From: Chryseobacterium sp.
GTDB taxonomy: Bacteria > Bacteroidota > Bacteroidia > Flavobacteriales > Weeksellaceae
DNA: 64,000 bases
Assembly: GCA_018260475.1 (NCBI GenBank)
Contig: JAGLBA010000006.1
Coordinates: 42,940 to 106,939, forward strand
Reading direction: 5' to 3'
Shown piece after piece: positions 9,410-16,655 of the stretch; within the stretch, counting starts at the first letter, position 1; the number at the start of each line of letters is the position of its first letter. Below the pieces are notes generated by a model. That model was not told where the DNA came from and searched no databases. It worked only from the letters and a program-made list of their open reading frames with translations. A program made the position numbers and the translations under genes.

Positions 9410-10273
9410 ATGGAACTGACACAAGATACGACAGTACAAAAACCAAAATGGATCCGCGTGAAACTGCCGACCGGCAAAAACTACCGCGAACTCCGGACCT
9501 TGGTAGATAAATATAAACTGAACACCATTTGCCAAAGCGGAAGTTGCCCGAATATGGGCGAATGCTGGGGCGAGGGCACCGCTACCTTCATGATTTTGGG
9601 AAATATCTGCACGCGAAGTTGCGGTTTTTGCGGCGTAAAAACTGGAAAGCCGATGGATGTGAACTGGGACGAACCTGAAAAAGTGGCGCGCTCCATAAAA
9701 TTGATGAAAATAAAGCACGCCGTCCTTACCTCCGTGGATCGGGATGATTTGAAAGATATGGGATCTATACTTTGGGCAGAAACCGTGAATGCCGTACGCC
9801 GGATCTCACCCGGAACAACCATGGAAACACTGATTCCGGATTTCCAAGGCATCTACAAACACATCGACCGATTGGTAGAAGTGGCGCCGGAAGTGATTTC
9901 CCACAACATGGAAACTGTGAAAAGACTGACCCGCGAGGTGCGTATACAGGCGAAATATGAAAGATCGCTGGATGTGCTACGCTATTTGAAAGAAGCGGGA
10001 CAAAACCGCACTAAAACCGGCGTAATGCTGGGATTGGGCGAAGAAAAAGCCGAAGTTTTCCAAACGATTGAAGATATTCGGAATGCCAATGTAGATGTCA
10101 TCACTTTAGGACAATACCTTCAACCTACAAAAAAACATTTGCCTGTCAAAAAATTTATCACCCCGGAAGAGTTCGATGAATACGGTGCTTTTGCACGCAG
10201 TCTTGGCTTCCGTCATGTAGAAAGTTCGCCGCTGGTGCGGAGCTCTTACCACGCAGAAAAGCATATACATTAA
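9410..10273 (+). CDS. lipA: Lipoyl synthase
   Basis: A 287-residue radical-SAM enzyme that inserts two sulfurs into octanoyl groups on lipoyl-dependent enzymes. Both [4Fe-4S] sites are visible: the auxiliary cluster Cys41/Cys46/Cys52 (CQSGSCPNMGEC) and the radical-SAM CxxxCxxC Cys67/Cys71/Cys74 (CTRSCGFC). The C-terminal RSSYHAEK serine that ligates the auxiliary cluster is also present. The open frame can be read two codons further upstream from a TTG at 9404, but the ATG at 9410 is the better start. lipB is not adjacent. Confidence 0.96.
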   Translation: MELTQDTTVQKPKWIRVKLPTGKNYRELRTLVDKYKLNTICQSGSCPNMGECWGEGTATFMILGNICTRSCGFCGVKTGKPMDVNWDEPEKVARSIKLMKIKHAVLTSVDRDDLKDMGSILWAETVNAVRRISPGTTMETLIPDFQGIYKHIDRLVEVAPEVISHNMETVKRLTREVRIQAKYERSLDVLRYLKEAGQNRTKTGVMLGLGEEKAEVFQTIEDIRNANVDVITLGQYLQPTKKHLPVKKFITPEEFDEYGAFARSLGFRHVESSPLVRSSYHAEKHIH

Positions 10274-10278
10274 TATAG

Positions 10279-10307
10279 AAAAGCCATCCAATTTAGGACG
10301 GCTTTTT
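10279..10307. terminator. Bidirectional terminator between lipA and RNase G gene
   Basis: AAAAGCCATCC pairs with GGACGGCTTTT around a 6-base loop, with one mismatch and T tracts on both sides. It lies between two convergent genes. Confidence 0.8.
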
Positions 10308-10326
10308 AGTTTTGGTTTTGTGGCGG

Positions 10327-11880
10327 TTAATTAGAATAGCCTGCGACTTCTTGCTTTTTGGAATTGTAAAGTCGATACTCCAAATATTTGAAAGAATCCC
10401 TTGGGATGATGGTCAGCCACTTTTTGTAGCGGAGGAACCACTTCATCTGTATACTATTGATGCCCTTCGTGAGATACGCCTCTACAAATGGGTGTACATG
10501 CAGGTATAGTTTGCCTTTTTCAGATTGAATAAGGTTTCGGATGGTTTCTTCCATCTTTTCCACTACTACGATCGGCGCCATGATCTCGCCATCGCCGTTA
10601 GGATTTTCCTCCTTTGTTTCTATTTGTTTTTCTGGGCGGGTGCGCTGCCTTGTGATTTGAATTAGACCAAATTTACTTGGCGGGAGGATCTTGTGGCGTG
10701 CTTTGTCGCGGCTCATCTCCTCTTTCAGCAGTTCGTAGAGTTCGCGGCGGTGCTCAGGATTTTGCATATCTATGAAATCCACCACGATGATGCCTCCCAT
10801 ATCACGCAAACGCAGTTGGCGTGCGATTTCCGTAGCCGCCATTTTATTCACGGTGAGTGCGTGCATTTTATTGGTGCCAGCCGAGATATTGGAACCTGAA
10901 TTCACATCTATAACATGCAGAGCTTCAGTATGTTCTATCACAAGATAAGCTCCTTTGGAACTTGCGATGTTCACATGCTTCCCGAAACTCTGTTTCATTT
11001 GCTTTTCTACATTATAGTATTCCAGCAGCGGGATGTGGGAATCGTAAAACTGAACGATATTCTTGCGTTCCGGGGCGATGACTTCCAGATATTCCTGCAT
11101 TCCGCGCACCATCTTCTCATCGTCACAAATGATGGAAACGAAGTCTTGGTTGAAGTTATCGCGGAGGATAGCGGAGGCTTTATCGTCTTCGCTAAGGACT
11201 TTGGACGGTACTTTTTGTTTTTTAATATTGTTAAAGACATCTTCCCATTTCTCTATGAGCTGGTTCATGTCGTTGTGAAGTTCCGCTACCTTTTTCCCCT
11301 CTGCCACAGTACGGATGATCACGCCAAATCCTTCCGGCTTTATACTTTCTACCAGTGTTTTCAAGCGAAGCTTTTCTTCCGTATTTCCGATTTTTTTTGA
11401 GGTTGAAACCTTGTCATCGAAAGGAATTAAAACCAAAAAGCGACCGGTGAGGGAAATCTGCGTAGAAATCCGGGGACCCTTGGTAGAAATAGGTTCTTTG
11501 GTAATTTGAAGAAGCACCACATCATCTTTAGCAATGATTTTATCAATCATTCCATTTTTATTTATTTCTGGCTGGACTTCAAAGTTTTTCAAGCTCCCAT
11601 TCTGCTGTTTTTTCGCAAAGGTATCCTTGGTAAATTTCTTATAACTCAAAAAATCGGGACCCAAATCCTGATAGTGGAGGAAGGCATCCTTATCGTGCCC
11701 GATGCTCACAAATGCGGCGTTCAGGGTGGGCGCCAGCTTCTTTACTTTTCCTAAAAACAAATCACCAACGACGTAATCGCTCTTCGCTTCCTCGCTATGG
11801 AGTTCGAAAAGTCGCCCGTCTTCGAGCAGTGCGAGCGTGGTTTGCTCACCTTCATGGGAAATAATCAGTTCTTTCTTCAT
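10327..11880 (-). CDS. rng: Ribonuclease E/G family protein
   Basis: A 517-residue endoribonuclease of RNase G size, acting on 5-prime-monophosphate RNA in rRNA maturation and mRNA decay. The N-terminal S1-like region (VGDLFLGKVKKLAPTLNAAFVSIGHDKDAFL, shown in parts) and the DNase-I-like catalytic part (LHVIDVNSGSN and GGIIVVDFIDM with the two metal-binding Asp) are clear. The CPxC zinc-link motif of the proteobacterial enzymes is missing: the stretch after RQRTRPEKQ reads IETKEENPNGDGE, apparently a lineage variant. The gene lies downstream of HU and a tiny ribosomal-type gene on the same strand. Confidence 0.92.
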   Translation of the reverse strand: MKKELIISHEGEQTTLALLEDGRLFELHSEEAKSDYVVGDLFLGKVKKLAPTLNAAFVSIGHDKDAFLHYQDLGPDFLSYKKFTKDTFAKKQQNGSLKNFEVQPEINKNGMIDKIIAKDDVVLLQITKEPISTKGPRISTQISLTGRFLVLIPFDDKVSTSKKIGNTEEKLRLKTLVESIKPEGFGVIIRTVAEGKKVAELHNDMNQLIEKWEDVFNNIKKQKVPSKVLSEDDKASAILRDNFNQDFVSIICDDEKMVRGMQEYLEVIAPERKNIVQFYDSHIPLLEYYNVEKQMKQSFGKHVNIASSKGAYLVIEHTEALHVIDVNSGSNISAGTNKMHALTVNKMAATEIARQLRLRDMGGIIVVDFIDMQNPEHRRELYELLKEEMSRDKARHKILPPSKFGLIQITRQRTRPEKQIETKEENPNGDGEIMAPIVVVEKMEETIRNLIQSEKGKLYLHVHPFVEAYLTKGINSIQMKWFLRYKKWLTIIPRDSFKYLEYRLYNSKKQEVAGYSN

Positions 11881-11980
11881 GCTCAGGGGTTTAATGATTT
11901 AGGTTTAAAACAAAAATATAGTCAATGAATTTTTGCCGTAGCGGTTCATCAACTATATTATATTTATAGGGTCAGAAAAA

Positions 11981-12070
11981 TTATTTTTTCTTGTGGCGGT
12001 TTGCTCTTCTTCTTTTCTTTCTTTTGTGCGTTGCAACCTTGTGTCTTTTTCTTTTCTTTCCGCTTGGCAT
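11981..12070 (-). CDS. 29-residue basic protein, AURKAIP1/COX24-like
   Basis: A complete small frame from ATG at 12070 to TAA at 11983-11981 encodes a highly basic peptide that starts MPSGKKRKRHKVATHKRKKR and ends ANRHKKK. This matches the tiny AURKAIP1/COX24-domain proteins of Bacteroidota, homologous to the C-terminus of mitochondrial ribosomal protein mS38. It is probably a small-subunit ribosomal protein. It sits between the HU gene (40 bases upstream) and the RNase G gene (about 100 bases downstream) on one strand. It is short enough to be missed by automatic callers. Confidence 0.85.
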   Translation of the reverse strand: MPSGKKRKRHKVATHKRKKRRRANRHKKK

Positions 12071-12110
12071 AATTAAATATTTTTTTTATATGGTTAATAA
12101 ATCAGTTATC

Positions 12111-12401
12111 TCACTTTACAGCCACTTTGGCTTTTACCTTTTCAGCAAAGGTTTTAGATGGCTTGAATGCCGGAATGTTGTGCGCAGGGATTTCAATTGC
12201 CGTATTTTTAGAAATATTACGACCAGTCTTCGCAGCTCTTGTTTTGATAATGAATGATCCGAAACCTCTCAGATACACATTTTCGCCATTGTACATAGAA
12301 GTTCTGATTTCTTGCATAAAAGCCTCAATAATTTTTTGGGTTTCATTCTTTTCAGAACCCAGTTTATTTGATATGGTGTTCACCAATTCTGCCTTTGTCA
12401 T
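12111..12401 (-). CDS. hup: HU family DNA-binding protein
   Basis: A 96-residue HU/IHF-type nucleoid protein with the full family layout: N-terminal helices (MTKAELVNTISNKLG), the VYLRGFGSF strand turn, the DNA-binding arm IIKTRAAKTGRNISKNT with a hydrophobic residue and Pro near its tip (IEIPAHNIP), and the final PAFKPSKTFAEKVK. It binds and bends DNA as a dimer. A good promoter overlaps the divergent mutY start (12431-12465). The same transcript could continue into the mS38-like gene and the RNase G gene. Confidence 0.93.
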   Translation of the reverse strand: MTKAELVNTISNKLGSEKNETQKIIEAFMQEIRTSMYNGENVYLRGFGSFIIKTRAAKTGRNISKNTAIEIPAHNIPAFKPSKTFAEKVKAKVAVK

Positions 12402-12430
12402 TTCCTTAATTTATTTTTATTTTTGGTGTG

Positions 12431-12465
12431 CAAATATATAATTAATTTTGAAATCTAAAAAACAA
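12431..12465 (-). promoter_or_regulatory. Candidate promoter for HU gene
   Basis: On the minus strand TATATTTG (plus 12431-12438) fits the Bacteroidota -7 box TAnnTTTG, and a TTG lies 24 bases upstream (plus 12463-12465). The implied leader is about 25 bases. The element overlaps the first codons of mutY. Confidence 0.5.
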
Positions 12466-13494
12466 AAGCCTGATTTTCTTCACATTGGTAATCGCCTACT
12501 GCTGTGGTATGAGCAAAATTCCCGCGATCTGCCTTGGCGAAAAACCAAAGATCCATATAAAATATGGATTTGCGAAGTCGTGCTTCAACAGACACAGGTG
12601 AAACAAGGTACAGCCCACTACCTCCGTTTCGTGGAACGCTTCCCAGATGCAAAAACTCTCGCAAATGCTGATACGGACGAGGTTTTGCTCTATTGGAAAG
12701 GCCTCGGGTATTACTCCCGCGCTATGAATTTGCACAAAGCAGCCAAACAAATTTCGGAAGAATTCGGCGGCAACTTCCCCGATAATTTTGATGATATTCT
12801 AAAATTAAAAGGCGTAGGAAAATATACGGCAGCAGCTGTAGCCAGCATCTGTTTTGGTACTCCGGTTCCCGCCGTAGATGGTAATTTCTACCGTGTACTT
12901 TCAAGGCTATTTGCTGATGATTTTGATGTCTCGAACACTCAGGCATTTGCCTATTTCTCCAAGTTGGCAATGAGGATAATGCCCGCTGATGTTGCCGGAG
13001 ATTTCAACCAAGCGATGATGGACCTTGGCTCAGAGATTTGCAAACCCATAAATCCGCTCTGCTCAGAATGTCCACTAAACAAAGATTGTGTAGCCTATCT
13101 AACGGGCACCACTGCCCTTTTCCCTGTGAAAACGAAAAAAACAAAGGTGAACGAACTCGCCATGCAATATTATTTTGTGGAAAACGCTGGACGCTTCCTA
13201 ATTCGTAGGCGCGATACGGTTTCCATTTGGAAAAACCTCTATGAGTTCGCTACGGAAATCCCTGCGGATTGGGAAAAATTTGTCATCAAAACAAAAACCA
13301 TAGCGCACAAACTTACGCACAGAAATATGCTGATAACCATTTCCCACACGCAAATCTCAACATCAGATTTTGAGGATTTTGCTAAAGAAAACGGCTTCGT
13401 CATCAGTTCGGTGGAAGAATCAGACCATGTATCTTTTCCGAAACCTTTGGAGAATTATATAAAAATGTTTAATGTTAAAAATCCAACCTTATAA
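12448..13494 (+). CDS. mutY: A/G-specific adenine glycosylase
   Basis: This 348-residue base-excision repair enzyme removes adenine opposite 8-oxoguanine. The HhH-GPD core is clear: LPWRKTKDPYKIWICEVVLQQT with catalytic Glu43, LKGVGKYTAAAVAS (helix-hairpin-helix), and VPAVDGNFYRVLSR with the catalytic Asp. The [4Fe-4S] ligands have spacing C-x6-C-x2-C-x5-C in CKPINPLCSECPLNKDC. The C-terminal NUDIX-like domain that reads 8-oxoG starts at about residue 230. No ATG is suitably placed, so the TTG at 12448 is taken as start, which gives the normal N-terminus. Confidence 0.93.
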   Translation: MKSKKQKPDFLHIGNRLLLWYEQNSRDLPWRKTKDPYKIWICEVVLQQTQVKQGTAHYLRFVERFPDAKTLANADTDEVLLYWKGLGYYSRAMNLHKAAKQISEEFGGNFPDNFDDILKLKGVGKYTAAAVASICFGTPVPAVDGNFYRVLSRLFADDFDVSNTQAFAYFSKLAMRIMPADVAGDFNQAMMDLGSEICKPINPLCSECPLNKDCVAYLTGTTALFPVKTKKTKVNELAMQYYFVENAGRFLIRRRDTVSIWKNLYEFATEIPADWEKFVIKTKTIAHKLTHRNMLITISHTQISTSDFEDFAKENGFVISSVEESDHVSFPKPLENYIKMFNVKNPTL

Positions 13495-13535
13495 TATGTA
13501 TAGAGTATAAGAAAACATTTTATCCGAAAAAAGAT

Positions 13536-13543
13536 TACTTTTG
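13536..13543 (+). promoter_or_regulatory. Candidate -7 box of gldD
   Basis: TACTTTTG fits TAnnTTTG and ends only 4 bases before the gldD ATG, so the transcript would be nearly leaderless. No good TTG is seen at the -33 position, which weakens the call. Confidence 0.35.
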
Positions 13544-13547
13544 CATT

Positions 13548-14102
13548 ATGTACAGATTTGCATTTTCTGCCGCCTTTATTTTTTTAATTTCCTGCGGAAA
13601 AGCCCCTATCCCCAAACCATCCGGTGAATTGCGCTTGGAATATCCCAAGCCAGTGTACAAGGCCTACACTTCAGATTGTGGCTTCAGTTTTGAGCATTCT
13701 ATTTTTGCAAAAATAGAGCCCGCGAAAAAACCGTGCTGGTACTACATCTCCTACCCCTCTATGAAGGCGAAAGTTTTTCTCACTTATTTTCCGGTGAAAA
13801 ACGACTTAGATTTACACATCAAAGAAGCGGAAAAAATGGTATACCAACATACGATAAAAGCATCTGCAATCGAAACTAAAACATTTGGATTCCCTGATAA
13901 ACGCGTATTCGGAAATTTTTATGAACTAAAAGGACAAACAGCTTCCAACATACAGTTTTATGCGACCGATAGCACTTCGCACTTTGTGACGGTCAATCTT
14001 TATTTCAATAGTCGCCCACGCCCGGATTCGCTCGCGCCAGCCGTGGCTTACATAAAAGCAGATATGATGCATATGCTGGAAACCTTTAAATGGAAAAAGT
14101 AG
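13548..14102 (+). CDS. gldD: Gliding motility lipoprotein GldD
   Basis: A 184-residue lipoprotein (signal ending LISCG, Cys16) with the GldD signature: PKPSGELRLEYP after the lipidated Cys, CGFSFEHSIFAKI, PCWYYISYPSMKAKVFLTY, and the C-terminal RPRPDSLAPAVAYIKADM. GldD is needed for gliding in Flavobacterium and is linked to the type IX secretion machinery, though its exact task is unknown. It lies 53 bases after mutY. In Flavobacterium ssb and gldE commonly sit between mutY and gldD, but they are absent here. Confidence 0.92.
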   Translation: MYRFAFSAAFIFLISCGKAPIPKPSGELRLEYPKPVYKAYTSDCGFSFEHSIFAKIEPAKKPCWYYISYPSMKAKVFLTYFPVKNDLDLHIKEAEKMVYQHTIKASAIETKTFGFPDKRVFGNFYELKGQTASNIQFYATDSTSHFVTVNLYFNSRPRPDSLAPAVAYIKADMMHMLETFKWKK

Positions 14103-14212
14103 TATGGTTGTTGGTTGTTAGTTGTTGGAAAGTAAATTGAAAAACTCAAAACCCGCTCCGCGAACCCCGTCACCCTAATCCCTAATCCCTATAAACTAAA
14201 CCCTAAGTAAAT

Positions 14213-15139
14213 ATGAAACTTTTAGTAGTCGGTTCCGTGGCTTTTGATGCCATAGAGACACCTTTTGGAAAAACAGATAAAATTCTTGGCGGCGCTGCCA
14301 CATACATCGGGATTGCGGCCTCTATTTTGGGCACAGATACCAGCATTGTTTCCGTAGTGGGCGGAGATTTCCCACAAGAAGACCTCGATATGCTTACCAA
14401 CCGCGGCGTAAATGTGGATGGTGTAGAAATCATAAAGGAAGGAAAAACTTTCTTCTGGAGCGGTAAATACCACAACGACCTGAATACCCGCGATACCTTG
14501 GCAACAGAGGTAAATGTTTTGGCAGAATTCAACCCAAAAGTTCCCGCTCATGCTGAAAATGCAGAAATCCTTTTGCTCGGAAATCTACACCCCGCCGTGC
14601 AACTGTCCGTTTTGGAAAAAATGGCGAAAAGACCGCAATTGGTTATTTTGGACACCATGAATTTCTGGATGGATACTGCGATGGATATTTTGGGACAGAT
14701 GATCTCCAAAACAGATGTAATTACCATTAATGATGAAGAGGCGCGCCAACTTTCTGGGGAATATTCTTTGATAAAAGCCGCCGAAAAAATCCGCAATATG
14801 GGACCAAGATTCGTAATCATCAAAAAAGGAGAGCACGGTGCATTGCTTTTCCATGATAAAAAAATATTCGCCGTTCCAGCGCTTCCATTAGAAGAAGTTT
14901 TCGATCCTACCGGCGCCGGAGATACCTTTGCAGGAGGCTTTGCCGCGCATTTGGCTACCACGGGAGTTATCTCTTTTGAAAATATGAAAACTGCGCTTAT
15001 CGTAGGATCTGCGATGGCGTCTTTCACTGTAGAAAAATTCGGAACGGAAAGACTGGAAGAGGTTTCCCAAGATGATTTGAAAAAAAGAATCGGAGAATTC
15101 CGACAACTTACCGCTTTTGAAACAGAGATTTATAAATAA
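14213..15139 (+). CDS. PfkB family carbohydrate kinase
   Basis: A 308-residue ribokinase-fold sugar or nucleoside kinase. It starts with the VGSVAFDAIETPFG strand and the glycine-rich LGGAATYIGIAASILG substrate-binding motif, and contains the PfkB C-terminal signature DPTGAGDTFAGGF with catalytic Asp at about residue 240. The sequence IINDEEARQLSGE-like (TINDEEARQL) is the usual Asn/Glu-containing nucleotide-site motif. The substrate cannot be read from sequence. The gap upstream (14103-14212) is low-complexity, with repeated GGTTGTT and CCTAATCC units. Confidence 0.88.
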   Translation: MKLLVVGSVAFDAIETPFGKTDKILGGAATYIGIAASILGTDTSIVSVVGGDFPQEDLDMLTNRGVNVDGVEIIKEGKTFFWSGKYHNDLNTRDTLATEVNVLAEFNPKVPAHAENAEILLLGNLHPAVQLSVLEKMAKRPQLVILDTMNFWMDTAMDILGQMISKTDVITINDEEARQLSGEYSLIKAAEKIRNMGPRFVIIKKGEHGALLFHDKKIFAVPALPLEEVFDPTGAGDTFAGGFAAHLATTGVISFENMKTALIVGSAMASFTVEKFGTERLEEVSQDDLKKRIGEFRQLTAFETEIYK

Positions 15140-15227
15140 ATCCAAACAAATTTTAAGAAATAATTATAATAAAAAAGTAAGCAGAGTTGTTTTAGAATGA
15201 TAATTTTGCAAACAATAAATTTTAAAC

Positions 15228-16580
15228 ATGATAAAAAATATCAAAATACTTTCCGCTTTTTTTATGTTACTGATATTTTCGGTAAATAAAATTCAAGCAC
15301 AAATCCAAAAAGGAGCGCTGGTGGACGGCATATCCGCAGTAGTCGGCAACGAAATCGTATTGGAATCCGATGTGCAAGAGCAGATGAACTACGCTAAACA
15401 GCAAGGCGCACAAGTCTCTGACAAATGCGAATTCATGGAGACCATCATCAACAATAAATTCCTAATTCACGCTGCGAAACAGGATACCTTGATTGAAAAT
15501 CGTGCAGACGCCATAAAACAAGGCGTAGAGCAGAAATACAGCCAAATCCTCGGGCAGTTCCCGAGCGAGAAAGCCATGCTGGACGCCTACAAATTCCGTT
15601 CTTCTTACGAAATGAAAACGGCAATTGAAAAAATAGATTCCGACAACTATTACGGCCAACAAAAATACGCCCGCATCACCGACAAAGCGGATGTAACGCC
15701 CACAGAAGTTACAAAATTCTATGATATGTACAGCGCACAACTTCCAGAGGTGAAGGATGAAGTCGCCATATCGCAAATCATAATGTATCCTAAACTTTCG
15801 GATACGCACAATGAAGAACTTATCTCTAAACTTAAAAAAATAAAGCAGGACATTTTGGCGGGCGAATCATTCGAATCCCAAGCGAGACTCTATTCCGAAG
15901 ACCCGGGGTCCGCAGCGAATGGCGGCCTTTACATGAATATTTCTAAAGGTAAGATGGTAAAACCTTTTGAAGCGGCTGCCCTCAACTTGCAGGAAGGTGA
16001 AATCTCAGAACCTGTAGAAACTGATTTCGGATACCACATCATACAGTTGGTGAAGAGGAACGGCAAATTGTACGATGCGCGCCACATCCTCCTAAAAGCA
16101 GAACCAAATGCGGATGAAATTTCAGCAGCTAAAAAAGAATTGGATAGCATTAAAACCTTAATCTCATCAGGAAAAATGACCTTTAAGGAAGCCGCTTTCA
16201 AATTTTCTGCAGACAAAAGTAGCAAATTTAACGGTGGAAATGTAACAGGACCAGACGGCAGCGATAAACTTGAAAAAACCCTTCTTCCGCCTACCATGAG
16301 TTACCAAATTGCAGGCCTTAACAAAGGCGATATGACGGAGGTTTTCGAAGATAATACCAATGACCGCAAAACTGTGAATTTGGTTAAAATCAACGCGGTC
16401 ATTCCTGGGCACAGATTGGATATCAAAACAGATTACGAAAGGATAAAAGCTTTGGCTTTGAACAAAAAGAAAAGCGAAATAGTGGAAAAATGGGTGACGG
16501 AGAAAATTCCAAATACCTTTATCTCCATCAATAAAAGCTATGACAGTTGTAATTTCAAAACCAAATGGAATAAGAAATAA
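15228..16580 (+). CDS. SurA-like periplasmic peptidyl-prolyl isomerase
   Basis: A 450-residue exported foldase with a signal peptide (about residues 1-24, ending KIQAQ). A SurA-like N-terminal chaperone domain follows (LVDGISAVVGNEIVLESDV, a strongly conserved SurA opening), then two parvulin/PpiC domains: VAISQIIMYPKLSD to FGYHIIQLVKRNGK (about 180-285) and DARHILLKAEPN to about 395. SurA-type proteins escort outer-membrane beta-barrel proteins across the periplasm. A TAATTTTG box lies 20 bases before the ATG at 15201-15208. A bidirectional terminator follows. Confidence 0.9.
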   Translation: MIKNIKILSAFFMLLIFSVNKIQAQIQKGALVDGISAVVGNEIVLESDVQEQMNYAKQQGAQVSDKCEFMETIINNKFLIHAAKQDTLIENRADAIKQGVEQKYSQILGQFPSEKAMLDAYKFRSSYEMKTAIEKIDSDNYYGQQKYARITDKADVTPTEVTKFYDMYSAQLPEVKDEVAISQIIMYPKLSDTHNEELISKLKKIKQDILAGESFESQARLYSEDPGSAANGGLYMNISKGKMVKPFEAAALNLQEGEISEPVETDFGYHIIQLVKRNGKLYDARHILLKAEPNADEISAAKKELDSIKTLISSGKMTFKEAAFKFSADKSSKFNGGNVTGPDGSDKLEKTLLPPTMSYQIAGLNKGDMTEVFEDNTNDRKTVNLVKINAVIPGHRLDIKTDYERIKALALNKKKSEIVEKWVTEKIPNTFISINKSYDSCNFKTKWNKK

Positions 16581-16605
16581 GGTTTAATCCTCAAATATTC
16601 AAGCT

Positions 16606-16636
16606 AAAAAAGCCCAGCAAATTTGCCGGGCTTTTT
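16606..16636. terminator. Bidirectional terminator between SurA-like and TonB receptor genes
   Basis: AAAAAGCCCAGCAAA pairs with TTTGCCGGGCTTTTT (one mismatch) and is flanked by A and T tracts. It sits between two convergent genes. Confidence 0.88.
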
Positions 16637-16655
16637 AGTATTTTCAATTCTCTAA

